DNA of 64,000 bases from Bacillus sp. ISL-18. Its GTDB lineage: Bacteria > Bacillota > Bacilli > Bacillales > Cytobacillaceae. Below, in pieces: positions 52,504 through 61,658 of this stretch. Within the stretch, counting starts at the first letter, position 1, and each line of letters begins with the position of its first letter. The stretch covers positions 1-64,000 of the forward strand of contig NZ_JAGGQG010000011.1 in the NCBI RefSeq assembly GCF_018613415.1. The letters are read 5' to 3'. A program made the position numbers and the translations under genes. Under the pieces are notes generated by a model. It did not search any database, was not told where the DNA came from, and was given only the letters and a program-made list of their open reading frames with translations.

Positions 52504-53691
52504 GTGAAAAAGAAGTTATTGTTTGTTACTTTATATCTTCATACTGGCGGAGTAGAAAAAAGTTTATTAGCATTATTATCCTCTATAGATTATAACAAAT
52601 ATGAAGTCGATCTCGCATTATTTGATCACAGTGGACTACTATTTAATATGGTTCCAAAAGAAGTAAATGTTTTACCCCCGATTTATAAACATTTTTCTTC
52701 TACGCTATCAGTTTCGGTTTTAGGCTTATTAAAAGAGAGAAAGTTTCGTCTATTGACTGGAAAAGTTCTTTCAACCTTGTTAGGTAAGCTTTCATTGAAT
52801 AAGGGAATAGGAATTAGATGGTCAGTATTTAAAAACTCAATTAGTAAAATAGATAAACACTACGATGTCGCTATTAGTTACTTTGATTTTTTTAGTAATT
52901 ATTACGTAACGGAGAAAATAAGTGCAAATAAAAAAATTGTATATAATCACCAAGATTATGAGTTTAGTTTTAGACAGGGTTGGGGGAGTAAAAATCTTGA
53001 AAGGCGATGCTTTTCAAAGAGTAACTATATCGTTTCTGTTTCCGAATCTGCTGAAGAATCGCTAAAAAAATTTTTCCCCGATATTTCAAATAAAATTAAA
53101 ATTATAAATAATATTTCTCCAATAGAAACGGTAAAGAAAATGTCAGAAGAAGAGGGATATACTGATAGCTTTGATGGGATTCGTATCGCCACTGTAGCTC
53201 GACTTGCTGAGGAAAAAGGGATATGGCTTGCTCTTGAGGCTTGTTATCTACTTGTTCAACAACAATATAATATTCGGTGGTATATAGTCGGGAATGGTGT
53301 TTTAAGAAAGAAAGTAGAATCAAAAATTTATGAGTTGGGATTAGAAGATAGGTTTATATTATTAGGTGAAAAGCTTAATCCCTATCCGTTTATTAAAAAC
53401 TGTGATGTTTATGTTCAACCATCATTAACAGAAGCACATTGTATTGCAGTAGAGGAAGCCAAAAATCTTCATTGTCCCATAATTGTTACAGATATTCCAT
53501 CGTTCAAAAAACAAATCATTGATGAAGAAACAGGAGTAATAGCACAATTAAGCCCTAAAGGATTAGAAAAGTCTTTATGTAAGTTAATAAATTCAACTGA
53601 ATTACGTAGTAGATTAAGTAACAATCTTAGAAATAACCAGCATGATAATCAAGAAGAAATAGATAAATTTTTAGAGTTGGTTGAAATATAG
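52504..53691 (+). CDS. Glycosyltransferase, GT4 type
   Basis: A 395-aa GT-B enzyme: LFVTLYLHTGGVEKSLLALL at the N-terminus and the acceptor/donor region DVYVQPSLTEAHCIAVEEAK. GTG start at 52504, with ACGTGGGG upstream. It resembles the GT4 enzymes that add mid-chain sugars; donor not assignable. Confidence 0.82.
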   Translation: MKKKLLFVTLYLHTGGVEKSLLALLSSIDYNKYEVDLALFDHSGLLFNMVPKEVNVLPPIYKHFSSTLSVSVLGLLKERKFRLLTGKVLSTLLGKLSLNKGIGIRWSVFKNSISKIDKHYDVAISYFDFFSNYYVTEKISANKKIVYNHQDYEFSFRQGWGSKNLERRCFSKSNYIVSVSESAEESLKKFFPDISNKIKIINNISPIETVKKMSEEEGYTDSFDGIRIATVARLAEEKGIWLALEACYLLVQQQYNIRWYIVGNGVLRKKVESKIYELGLEDRFILLGEKLNPYPFIKNCDVYVQPSLTEAHCIAVEEAKNLHCPIIVTDIPSFKKQIIDEETGVIAQLSPKGLEKSLCKLINSTELRSRLSNNLRNNQHDNQEEIDKFLELVEI

Positions 53692-53722
53692 TTTATTAAA
53701 ATAATAAAATGGGTGAATAAAT

Positions 53723-54271
53723 ATGTTGGGTAAATTATCTGAATACTTAAAATTAAAAATCAGAGGCGAGTACTCTATAGAAATGTTAAAAAAAAGAGGC
53801 TTACTAGTGGGAGATAATTTTTCTAATAACACGGGTGTAATAATTGATCCAGATCATTGTTGGTTAATTGAAATTGGAAATAATGTTGTTTTTGGACCCA
53901 GGGTTCATGTTTTAGCTCACGATGCAAGTACAAATAGGCATAATAAATACACTAAAATAGCAAGAGTTAAGATAAGCGATAATGTTTTTATCGGTGCATC
54001 AACCGTAGTACTTCCAGGGGTATCAATTGGAGAAAATGTAATAATCGGGGCTGGAAGTGTGGTTTCTAAGGATATACCTTCAAATTTAGTAGCTGCTGGA
54101 AACCCAGCAAGAGCAATATGCAGTATAGAGGACTATAATAAGAAGTACTCTAATTTAATAAATGAAAGACCTCTATATAATGATAATTGGACATTAAGGA
54201 AGCCGATGTCACAAAAAATGAAGGAGTTACAAAGGGAAGCATTGGTTGATGGGTGCGGGTTTGTAGAATAA
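53723..54271 (+). CDS. Left-handed beta-helix O-acetyltransferase (WbbJ-like)
   Basis: A 182-aa hexapeptide-repeat acyltransferase: IGNNVVFGPRVHVLAHDAS then VFIGASTVVLPGVSIGENVI and the C-terminal GAGSVVSKDIPSNLVAAGNP. It would O-acetylate a repeat-unit sugar using acetyl-CoA. The HDAS segment carries the usual catalytic His. ATG at 53723. Confidence 0.87.
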   Translation: MLGKLSEYLKLKIRGEYSIEMLKKRGLLVGDNFSNNTGVIIDPDHCWLIEIGNNVVFGPRVHVLAHDASTNRHNKYTKIARVKISDNVFIGASTVVLPGVSIGENVIIGAGSVVSKDIPSNLVAAGNPARAICSIEDYNKKYSNLINERPLYNDNWTLRKPMSQKMKELQREALVDGCGFVE

Positions 54272-54344
54272 TAATAAATTGTTTAATAATAATTCTTAAA
54301 ATTATTTTGACCCATATAATCAAATTTTACTTAGGAGTATAAAT

Positions 54345-54917
54345 ATGAAGAGAAAAATTTGTGCAATTTTATACTATTTAATTGGTAAGAATCTGCCGGC
54401 TTCTTATACTTATTACTCTGTATTTGGTAAACAAATACATATTTCGATAGGAATGAAAGTAAGGCGTTTCTTGGCATCTAGAATGTTATTGAGGAGTGGG
54501 AAAAATATTAATGTCGAACACGGTGCAAATTTTGGTAGAGATGTATCATTAGGTGATAACTCAGGAATTGGTTATAAATGTGACGTAGCTAGTGGGACTA
54601 TTATAGGAAAGAATGTTATGATGGGTCCAGAAGTACTAATTTTTAATATTAATCACGAGCATTCCAGAACTGACACTCCTATGTGTAAGCAAGGTTTTCA
54701 AAAAGAAAAATATGTAATTATTGGAAATGATGTTTGGATAGGAAGAAGAGCGATAATTCTTCCAGGGGTAACAATTGGAGATGGATGTATTGTAGGGGCT
54801 GGGTCTGTTGTTTCAAAAGATGTAGCCCCCTACTCTGTAGTGGTTGGGAATCCAGCAAAAGTAGTGAAGAAACGAAATAATATAAGTATCACAAATATTT
54901 CAGCGATAATAGATTGA
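54345..54917 (+). CDS. Left-handed beta-helix O-acetyltransferase, second copy
   Basis: A 190-aa hexapeptide acyltransferase of the maltose-O-acetyltransferase/WbbJ type: MMGPEVLIFNINHEHSRT (catalytic His region), then VWIGRRAIILPGVTIGDG and GAGSVVSKDVAPYSVVVGNP. A likely second acetylation of the polysaccharide. ATG at 54345 with TTAGGAG upstream. It is not a duplicate of the previous gene (low similarity outside the repeats). Confidence 0.87.
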   Translation: MKRKICAILYYLIGKNLPASYTYYSVFGKQIHISIGMKVRRFLASRMLLRSGKNINVEHGANFGRDVSLGDNSGIGYKCDVASGTIIGKNVMMGPEVLIFNINHEHSRTDTPMCKQGFQKEKYVIIGNDVWIGRRAIILPGVTIGDGCIVGAGSVVSKDVAPYSVVVGNPAKVVKKRNNISITNISAIID

Positions 54918-54951
54918 TAATTTATAATATTTAATTAATGGAGACGATTTG

Positions 54952-55809
54952 ATGTCACGTAATTTAGAAGTAATGTCAGCTGTGAAAAAGATATGTTTAG
55001 AATTACTTTTAGAGGTTGACCGGATATGTAAAAAGCATAAAATTAGATATTTTTTATACGGTGGTACATTACTTGGTGCCGTAAGACATGAAGGATTCAT
55101 ACCATGGGATGATGATATTGACATCTTAATTTTTCGGGATGATTATAATCGATTTATAAAAGCTTGTAACAAGGAACTAAAGGTTGATTATTTTTTAGAA
55201 ACTAGTAAAACTGAGCCCTTAAGTATTGTTACTTGGGGAAAACTTCACAAAAAAAATACGTCATTTATCCATGATAATGTTCCAAAAGGTTGTTTTCAGG
55301 GGATTTCAATTGACATATTTGCCTTTGATAAGATACCAGAAAATAAAGTTATGAGGTTCTTATTTGGAAAGTTCCATAACAGTATTAATTTTATTTATAG
55401 TCAAAGATTTGGATATAGATCAGAAAACCCTTCTTTTAAAAGAAGGGTTTTTAATTTATTGATTGATTGTACAAAGTTTATTCCAGATATTACATTTAAG
55501 AATTGGTATCATGATCTCAGTACTAAGTACAATAAATATGATAATTTGAATTTTGGTATCCACAATAGTTTCCGAAAATTTCACAAAAAGGTAATGCCTA
55601 TTAAGTACTTTGAGGAAACTTGTTACTTGAAATTTGAAGGACATAAATTATGTGCCCCAAAGGAATGGGATAAAATCCTTAAATCATATTACGGTGTAAA
55701 TTATATGGATTTACCCCCTGAGAATGAAAGAGTATACCATCACGCTTCAATTATCGATCCATTTAATTCCTGGGAGAAATATTTAAATAAAAGAGGGTCT
55801 TATAATTGA
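54952..55809 (+). CDS. LicD-family phosphotransferase
   Basis: A 285-aa LicD-family protein: YFLYGGTLLGAVRHEGFIPW and the metal-binding WDDDIDILI (about residues 50-58). LicD proteins transfer phospho-residues such as phosphocholine or ribitol/glycerol phosphate to glycans. With a TagD-like cytidylyltransferase encoded at 58537, a CDP-linked donor, perhaps CDP-glycerol, is plausible. ATG at 54952 with GGAGA upstream. Contains a terminator-like perfect palindrome at 55424. Confidence 0.85.
   Translation: MSRNLEVMSAVKKICLELLLEVDRICKKHKIRYFLYGGTLLGAVRHEGFIPWDDDIDILIFRDDYNRFIKACNKELKVDYFLETSKTEPLSIVTWGKLHKKNTSFIHDNVPKGCFQGISIDIFAFDKIPENKVMRFLFGKFHNSINFIYSQRFGYRSENPSFKRRVFNLLIDCTKFIPDITFKNWYHDLSTKYNKYDNLNFGIHNSFRKFHKKVMPIKYFEETCYLKFEGHKLCAPKEWDKILKSYYGVNYMDLPPENERVYHHASIIDPFNSWEKYLNKRGSYN
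55424..55452 (+). terminator. Intragenic terminator-like palindrome in the licD-type gene
   Basis: AAAACCCTTCTTTT (55424-55437) is followed directly by its exact complement AAAAGAAGGGTTTT (55438-55451) and a further T. It encodes ordinary licD residues (ENPSFKRRVF). As RNA it would form a 12-bp stem with a 4-nt loop ending in a U-tract. It is a possible conditional terminator within the eps operon. Confidence 0.45.
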
Positions 55810-56858
55810 ATTATAAAATAACTATTATTATTCCTGTTTATAATGGCGAAAGATATCTAGAGGAGTGTTGTTCAGCGTTATCAAATCAAACGTTAAAAGA
55901 GATTGAAGTTATTTTTGTAAATGATGGATCAATTGATAGAACTAAGGAAATCTTGGATGGTATTTCAAAAGACAATGAAAATATAACTGTTATTCACCAA
56001 GAAAATAAAGGTCCTGGGGCTTCACGAAATGTAGGAATTGAAGTTGCTAGAGGAGAATATATAGGATTTGTTGATGTGGATGATTATCCGCTCCCCAGCA
56101 TGTATGAACAGATGTACAATTTGGCTAATACTAATCACGCGGATATAGTAGTTTGTGGATATATTGAAATCAATGGGGATAATTCTTCAGTAAAAAGCTT
56201 AGATTTTATTACTGGTACTATATTTCAAAAGCAACAAATTCGGGAGAAAATATTAAAACCAATATTAAGAAAGGGTGGCGGACTGTTTGCATCCTTATTT
56301 AATAAAATATATCGCTTATCTTGGATAAGAACCCATGGATTAAGGATAGAGGAGAAAAGAAATTATGGAGAAGATTGGTATTTTAATCAATTAGCCCTTG
56401 GAAGAGCAAAAAAAATTACTTTTATTAAGGAACCTCTTTATAAATACATGAGAGTTAATCCACATAGTCTTACCTTAAGCTATAGACATGATCTGTTTGA
56501 TTTACATTTAAAATCTAGGGAGTTTCTTAAAGAAAGGATGGAGGATTGGGGGTTGATTTCTATAGAGGATCAATTTATGTCAAATACTCGCTTTTTAGAA
56601 AAAGTATTAGAAGCTAGCTTTAATGAAATGAGTAGTAAAAATCCTTCTAATATTTATAAAAGATTTTTAAGCATAAAAACTATGATAAATAATCCTGAGG
56701 TGCAATACGCTGCCAAAAGCTCTGAAAAAAGTTTTAAAACCTTATTAATTTTAAATAAATTATGGTTTCCACTTTCTTTATATTCCTGGTATTTTGCAAA
56801 TATTAAACCAGTTCTATATAGGACTAAGATTGTACTAATAAATATAATAAAATATTGA
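55806..56858 (+). CDS. Family 2 glycosyltransferase (EpsJ-like)
   Basis: A 350-aa GT-A enzyme: ITIIIPVYNGERYLEECC, VIFVNDGSIDRT and the metal site GFVDVDDYPLPSM (about residues 92-104). TTG start at 55806 overlapping the LicD stop, AGAGGG upstream. The position before the flippase matches epsJ. Confidence 0.85.
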   Translation: MNYKITIIIPVYNGERYLEECCSALSNQTLKEIEVIFVNDGSIDRTKEILDGISKDNENITVIHQENKGPGASRNVGIEVARGEYIGFVDVDDYPLPSMYEQMYNLANTNHADIVVCGYIEINGDNSSVKSLDFITGTIFQKQQIREKILKPILRKGGGLFASLFNKIYRLSWIRTHGLRIEEKRNYGEDWYFNQLALGRAKKITFIKEPLYKYMRVNPHSLTLSYRHDLFDLHLKSREFLKERMEDWGLISIEDQFMSNTRFLEKVLEASFNEMSSKNPSNIYKRFLSIKTMINNPEVQYAAKSSEKSFKTLLILNKLWFPLSLYSWYFANIKPVLYRTKIVLINIIKY

Positions 56859-56896
56859 TGATGCTTTTAAAAAAATTATTAGGAAGATAGTGTACT

Positions 56897-58435
56897 ATGA
56901 AAATAAACCAATTAAAATTGGGCTCGATTTTATCTTATGTTTCTTTATTTGTTTCAAATTTGGTTGTATTTTTTTATACACCGTTTATGCTTAAGCATCT
57001 TGGTCAAGCGGAATATGGAATTTATGCTCTAATGGGTTCATTTGTAGGGTACTTAGGGATATTGGAGTTCGGACTGGGTAATACAGTTATTAGGTATATA
57101 GCGTTGTTTCGGGCACAAGGTAGAAAGGATAAAGAATCTAACCTCATAGCACTTTGTCTAATGATTTATACCTTAATTGGAATAATTTGTTTATTATTCG
57201 GCTTTGTTCTGTATAACAAAATAGATGCCTTGTTCACTAGTTTAAGTGAACCTGAACTTCAAATTGCAAGGATAATTTTTATTATAATGATTGTAAATCT
57301 CGCCCTTTCTTTTCCATTTAATGTATTTAGCTCCATAATGTCTGGTTATGAAAAGTTTATTTTACCTCGTGCAGTTAATATTATTAGAAGTATCTTAATG
57401 CCATGTGTTATGATTCCCTTGCTGCTTCTTGGATATAAGTCAATTTCTATAGTCATGGTGCAATCGATTTTTAATATTTTAGCTGCCACAATTAACATAT
57501 GGTATGTTCTTAAAGTACTTAAGATTAAAATTCGTCTCATTTATTTTGATAAATCATTTTTTAAGGATTTGATTAAATATTCATTTTATGTGTTTCTTAT
57601 TGCTCTGGTTAATCAGATATATTGGAACACAGATCAAGTAATACTAGGAGTAGTATCGAATACAGTAGCTGTTTCAATATTTGCGATAGCTACACAGATA
57701 AGTGGATTATATATGGCATTAGCATCTTCTACTTCAGTGTTATTACTTCCACGTACTACAAAAATGGTTTCAGAAAATGCTAATAATATACAATTAACAG
57801 ATTTATTAATCCGTTCAGCAAGGTGGCAATTTATTATTTTAGGACTCATTTTATGTGGCTTTTTTCTTTATGGAAGACAGTTTATTACACTTTGGGTAGG
57901 TTCTGAATATTTAGAGGCTTGGCGTATTGCAGTGATACTTATGATTGCGAACACTATCCCACTAATCCAACAGGTGGGAGTTTCAATTTTACAAGCTAAA
58001 AATATGCATGGCTTTCGCTCGGTAATGTATTTAATTATAGCAATAGTTAATGTAATTATTAGTATTCCTTTGGCTAAACATTTAGGTGGAACAGGTTCTG
58101 CTATTGGAACGGCCATTGGACTATTAGCTGGGAATGTAATTGGTATTAATTTATATTATTATTTTAAATTAAAATTACAAATATCCCGCTTCTTTAAAGA
58201 ACTTTTTCAAGGTATTCTCCCTTCTGTGATTTTTTCTGCTTTATTAGGTGGAGGAGTAAGAGAATTACCTATTGAGTCATGGTTTGGCTTAATATTAAAA
58301 TGCTTTTTGTATTTCTGTATTTATATTTTTATTATGTGGCGTTTTGGTGCTAATGAGTCTGAAAGAGGAACGTTAGTTGCACCTTTTTTTAAATTAAAAT
58401 CAACAATTAGAAATAAAAGATTATTGTCACAGTAA
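56897..58435 (+). CDS. epsK: Polysaccharide flippase (Wzx/EpsK-like)
   Basis: A 512-aa MOP-superfamily protein with about 14 helices that flips the undecaprenyl-linked repeat unit. The N-terminal SYVSLFVSNLVVFFYTPFML and GYLGILEFGLGNTVIRYIA are typical. ATG at 56897 with AGGAAG upstream. It is followed by a strong intrinsic terminator inside the operon. Confidence 0.87.
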   Translation: MKINQLKLGSILSYVSLFVSNLVVFFYTPFMLKHLGQAEYGIYALMGSFVGYLGILEFGLGNTVIRYIALFRAQGRKDKESNLIALCLMIYTLIGIICLLFGFVLYNKIDALFTSLSEPELQIARIIFIIMIVNLALSFPFNVFSSIMSGYEKFILPRAVNIIRSILMPCVMIPLLLLGYKSISIVMVQSIFNILAATINIWYVLKVLKIKIRLIYFDKSFFKDLIKYSFYVFLIALVNQIYWNTDQVILGVVSNTVAVSIFAIATQISGLYMALASSTSVLLLPRTTKMVSENANNIQLTDLLIRSARWQFIILGLILCGFFLYGRQFITLWVGSEYLEAWRIAVILMIANTIPLIQQVGVSILQAKNMHGFRSVMYLIIAIVNVIISIPLAKHLGGTGSAIGTAIGLLAGNVIGINLYYYFKLKLQISRFFKELFQGILPSVIFSALLGGGVRELPIESWFGLILKCFLYFCIYIFIMWRFGANESERGTLVAPFFKLKSTIRNKRLLSQ

Positions 58436-58467
58436 TTAATTATCAATTATAATTTCATAACTTTAAA

Positions 58468-58497
58468 GAAAAAAACTCCTGTATAGGAGTTTTTTTA
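58468..58497 (+). terminator. Intrinsic terminator between the flippase and tagD-like genes
   Basis: ACTCCT (58475-58480) pairs with AGGAGT (58485-58490) around GTAT, flanked by an A-run and a T-run (TTTTTTT). It splits eps into upstream and downstream parts unless read through. Confidence 0.82.
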
Positions 58498-58536
58498 GTA
58501 TTTAATAACTTAAGTATTACATAAGGAGTGGAAATA

Positions 58537-58974
58537 ATGGAGTCTAAAAAATATAAAGTTGGGTATACAACAGGGGTTTTCGATATGTTTCATATAGGAC
58601 ATTTAAATTTATTGAAAAATGCTAAGCTATTTTGTGACCAATTAATAGTTGGTGTAAGTACTGATGAATTAGTAAAACAATATAAAAACAAAAATACTAT
58701 TATACCCTTTGAGGAAAGGTTCTCTATTGTGGAATCGATAAATTATGTTAATAAGGTTGTACCCCAAAATACAATGGAAAAACTGAAAGCTTGGGAAACA
58801 TTACATTTTGATGTTATGTTTGTTGGAGATGATTGGAAAGGAACACGGAAGTGGTTGAAATTTGAAGAACAATTTAAAGAATTAGGTGTGGAAATAATTT
58901 ATTTACCATATTCTAAACAGACTTCATCAACGATGTTGAGAGAGCTAATAACTAAGGAATTAGTAAGTAAATAA
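58537..58974 (+). CDS. Glycerol-3-phosphate cytidylyltransferase-like (TagD family)
   Basis: A 145-aa cytidylyltransferase: YTTGVFDMFHIGHLNLLKNA carries the nucleotide-binding HxGH; the late TSSTMLR matches the RTSGISTT motif loosely. It would make CDP-glycerol (or a related CDP-polyol) for the LicD enzyme in this operon. ATG at 58537 with AAGGAGTG upstream; a GTG three codons earlier overlaps that site. Confidence 0.85.
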   Translation: MESKKYKVGYTTGVFDMFHIGHLNLLKNAKLFCDQLIVGVSTDELVKQYKNKNTIIPFEERFSIVESINYVNKVVPQNTMEKLKAWETLHFDVMFVGDDWKGTRKWLKFEEQFKELGVEIIYLPYSKQTSSTMLRELITKELVSK

Positions 58975-59018
58975 GAATAGATAGATTTTCTAATTAATAG
59001 AATAGTGGGGTAAAAAAA

Positions 59019-59165
59019 GTGAATGTTTCCGAAGAATTAACGCAGGAGAAGTTTCAAGAAATCTTAATAAATACATATAAAAGAGGAATGGAGGCTAAAA
59101 ACTTAAAAGTTGTAGAAATAATTGAAGAGATAAAAAAGCAAGTCTTGTCAGTAAAAAATAATTAA
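59019..59165 (+). CDS. Small helical-hairpin protein (48 aa), possible SinI-like antirepressor
   Basis: GTG at 59019 with GTGGGG 8 nt upstream. The frame is NVSEELTQEKFQEILINTYK then RGMEAKNLKVVEIIEEIKK. By eye it aligns without gaps over about 20 positions with the SinI-interaction helices of the SinR homologue at 61659 (EWIDLVIELKERGIDKIQLQ): aromatic, acidic, Leu/Ile, RG, Ile/Met, acidic, Leu. SinI-type antirepressors have this two-helix hook. Highly tentative. Confidence 0.5.
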   Translation: MNVSEELTQEKFQEILINTYKRGMEAKNLKVVEIIEEIKKQVLSVKNN

Positions 59166-59185
59166 ATTTGGGGAGATGGATAACA

Positions 59186-59800
59186 ATGAAGCGATTGTTT
59201 GATTTTTTTATTTCATTAGTTTTATTTATAGGTCTATTCCCCCTCTTCTTATTAATTGCATGTTTAGTCAAATTAAAGCTAGGATCACCTATAATCTTTA
59301 AACAGCAGCGTCCAGGTTTATATGGCCGTTCTTTTTATTTATATAAGTTTCGAACTATGACCGATGAACGAGATCATGATGGTAAATTACTAGCTGACTA
59401 CATAAGGCTGACTCCGTTTGGGATATTTTTAAGAAAATATAGCTTAGACGAATATCCTCAATTGATAAATGTTATAAAAGGGGATATTAGTTTGGTTGGA
59501 CCTAGGCCCTTATTGATGGAATATCTTCCACTTTATACAAAAGAACAATCAAAACGACATAATGTTAGACCAGGAATAACAGGTTGGGCACAAGTAAATG
59601 GTCGGAATGCTATAACCTGGGATGAAAAGTTTAAATTGGATGTTTGGTATGTAGATAACCGTTCCTTTCTACTTGATATGAAAATATTAATTAAGACTTT
59701 TTTTAAAGTCATCATGACTGAAGATATTAATCAACCTGGAACCGCTACAATGGAAACTTTTACCGGCTCAAATTCTACATCTGGAGGTGATATTGGATGA
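59186..59800 (+). CDS. epsL: Undecaprenyl-phosphate sugar phosphotransferase (EpsL)
   Basis: A 204-aa polyprenyl-phosphate sugar-1-phosphate transferase. A single N-terminal membrane helix precedes the catalytic region FKQQRPGLYGRSFYLYKFRT...SLDEYPQLINVIKGDISLVGPRP. It starts the lipid-linked repeat with the EpsCNM sugar. ATG at 59186 with GGGGAGATGG upstream. Matches EpsL in size. Confidence 0.92.
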   Translation: MKRLFDFFISLVLFIGLFPLFLLIACLVKLKLGSPIIFKQQRPGLYGRSFYLYKFRTMTDERDHDGKLLADYIRLTPFGIFLRKYSLDEYPQLINVIKGDISLVGPRPLLMEYLPLYTKEQSKRHNVRPGITGWAQVNGRNAITWDEKFKLDVWYVDNRSFLLDMKILIKTFFKVIMTEDINQPGTATMETFTGSNSTSGGDIG

Positions 59801-60462
59801 AATTGGTTATAGTTGGACATGGCGGTCATAGTAAAGTGGTTCACGATTTGATTATTTCTGAAAATAGATTTGAAATTATTGGTTATCTAGATGAGAAGTA
59901 TAAGGAAATATCACTAGTAGATAATATTTATTTTGGACCAGTTCATTCTGCGAAAGATATGCTTTTAAAATTTATTAATATCAAATTTATTGTTGCCATT
60001 GGAGATAATAAAGTACGTAAACAAGTAATAGAAAAATTAAATCTACAAGATGAGTATTTTACTACTTTGATCCATAAAACTGCATGGATTAGCCCTTCTT
60101 CAAAAATAGGAAATGGTACTGTGGTAATGCCGAACGTAGTTATTAATGCAGATAGTAAAATTGGTAACCATACCATAATCAATACTGGAGCTATTATTGA
60201 GCATGATAGTATAATTGGCAACTTTTCACATGTCTCACCAGGTGCGGTCTTAACTGGGGCCGTTCAAATTGAAGAGTGTGTGCATATAGGAGCAGGAGCA
60301 ACTATTATTCCTAGCATAAAAATTGGGAAATGCTCGGTGATCGGGGCGGGGGCTACTGTAATAAATCATGTTCCTTCTGATTGTACAGCAGTTGGTGTTC
60401 CAGCAATCGTTAAAAAAATAAATAAGACTGGGGGAGAAAATATTGCTAAGTACAACATCTAA
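59797..60462 (+). CDS. epsM: Sugar N/O-acetyltransferase, NeuD/PglD type (EpsM)
   Basis: A 221-aa protein with an N-terminal Rossmann-like domain (VIVGHGGHSKVV) and a left-handed beta-helix (about residues 90-205). His in IIEHDSIIG (about residue 132) is the likely base. It would acetylate the 4-amino-sugar from EpsN. ATG overlaps the epsL stop. Same order as B. subtilis epsLMN. Confidence 0.92.
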   Translation: MKLVIVGHGGHSKVVHDLIISENRFEIIGYLDEKYKEISLVDNIYFGPVHSAKDMLLKFINIKFIVAIGDNKVRKQVIEKLNLQDEYFTTLIHKTAWISPSSKIGNGTVVMPNVVINADSKIGNHTIINTGAIIEHDSIIGNFSHVSPGAVLTGAVQIEECVHIGAGATIIPSIKIGKCSVIGAGATVINHVPSDCTAVGVPAIVKKINKTGGENIAKYNI

Positions 60463-61603
60463 AAAAAGGATTTTTCTTTCTTCACCACATATGAGTGGAA
60501 ATGAATCAAAATATATTAATGAAGCATTTGAAACAAACTGGATTGCACCGTTAGGACCAAATGTTGATGAATTTGAAAAAGAGATTGCATTAAAAGTCGG
60601 AGTCAATGAAGCGGTTGCAGTAAGTTCTGGAACTGCTGCTATACATTTGGCTCTCTCTTTATTAAATATTAAAAGGGGAGACATAGTTTTTTGCTCAAGT
60701 CTTACTTTCATCGCAAGTGCAAATCCTATTATTTACCAGGGGGCTGAACCAATATTTATTGATTCTGAACCAGATACATGGAATATGTCACCAGATGCAC
60801 TTGAAAGAGCATTTTTAGATGCAAAAGATAATGGAAGATTACCCAAGGCAGTAATTTTAGTCAATCTGTATGGTCAAAGTGCAAAAATGGATGAAATTAT
60901 TGCAATTTGTGATTATTATAACGTACCAATAATTGAGGATGCTGCAGAGTCACTTGGTTCGATCTATAAAGGTAAAGCCAGTGGGACTTTTGGTAGGTTT
61001 GGAATTTATTCATTTAACGGCAACAAAATTATTACGACCTCAGGTGGTGGGATGCTCATATCGAACGATACAGAATTATTAAAAAAGGCACGCTTTTTAG
61101 CAACTCAAGCCCGTGATCCTGCACCACATTATCAGCACAGTGAGATTGGTTTTAATTATCGAATGAGTAACATTTTGGCAGGGATTGGTAGGGCCCAATT
61201 AGAAGTGCTGCAACAAAGAGTGGAGGAAAGAAGAGCTATTTTTCAGCGATATTATCAAGAACTTTCAAGGATACCCGGATTTGAATTTATGCCTGAACTA
61301 AAAAATACAAAATCAAATCGTTGGCTCACAGCTCTTACAATAAACGAAAAAGAAGCAGGAGTCTCAGTGAAGAAATTGTTAAAAACATTTAATCAAGAAT
61401 ATATTGAAGCCAGGCCAGTTTGGAAACCTCTTCACTTGCAGCCTGTTTTTAAAGGCTGCCGATTTTATTCACATAAAGAAAATGAAAATATTTCAGAGTA
61501 TTTATTTGTTAATGGAATTTGCTTACCATCAGGTTCAAATATGACGGCTGACGAACAAAATAAAATAATTCAATGTATAAACGAAACAATGGCTCAAAAA
61601 TGA
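60443..61603 (+). CDS. epsN: DegT/DnrJ/EryC1 aminotransferase (EpsN)
   Basis: A 386-aa PLP aminotransferase that aminates the 4-keto-sugar from EpsC. The cofactor lysine lies in FNGNKIITTSGGG, preceded by VSSGTAAIHLALS and EDAAESLGS. TTG start at 60443 with GGGGGAG 6 nt upstream. Overlaps epsM by 20 bp. Confidence 0.93.
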   Translation: MLSTTSKKRIFLSSPHMSGNESKYINEAFETNWIAPLGPNVDEFEKEIALKVGVNEAVAVSSGTAAIHLALSLLNIKRGDIVFCSSLTFIASANPIIYQGAEPIFIDSEPDTWNMSPDALERAFLDAKDNGRLPKAVILVNLYGQSAKMDEIIAICDYYNVPIIEDAAESLGSIYKGKASGTFGRFGIYSFNGNKIITTSGGGMLISNDTELLKKARFLATQARDPAPHYQHSEIGFNYRMSNILAGIGRAQLEVLQQRVEERRAIFQRYYQELSRIPGFEFMPELKNTKSNRWLTALTINEKEAGVSVKKLLKTFNQEYIEARPVWKPLHLQPVFKGCRFYSHKENENISEYLFVNGICLPSGSNMTADEQNKIIQCINETMAQK

Positions 61604-61658
61604 CTAAAAGGATGCATATACTATCGACTAATTTAAGGATAAACGAGGTATGCTTATT

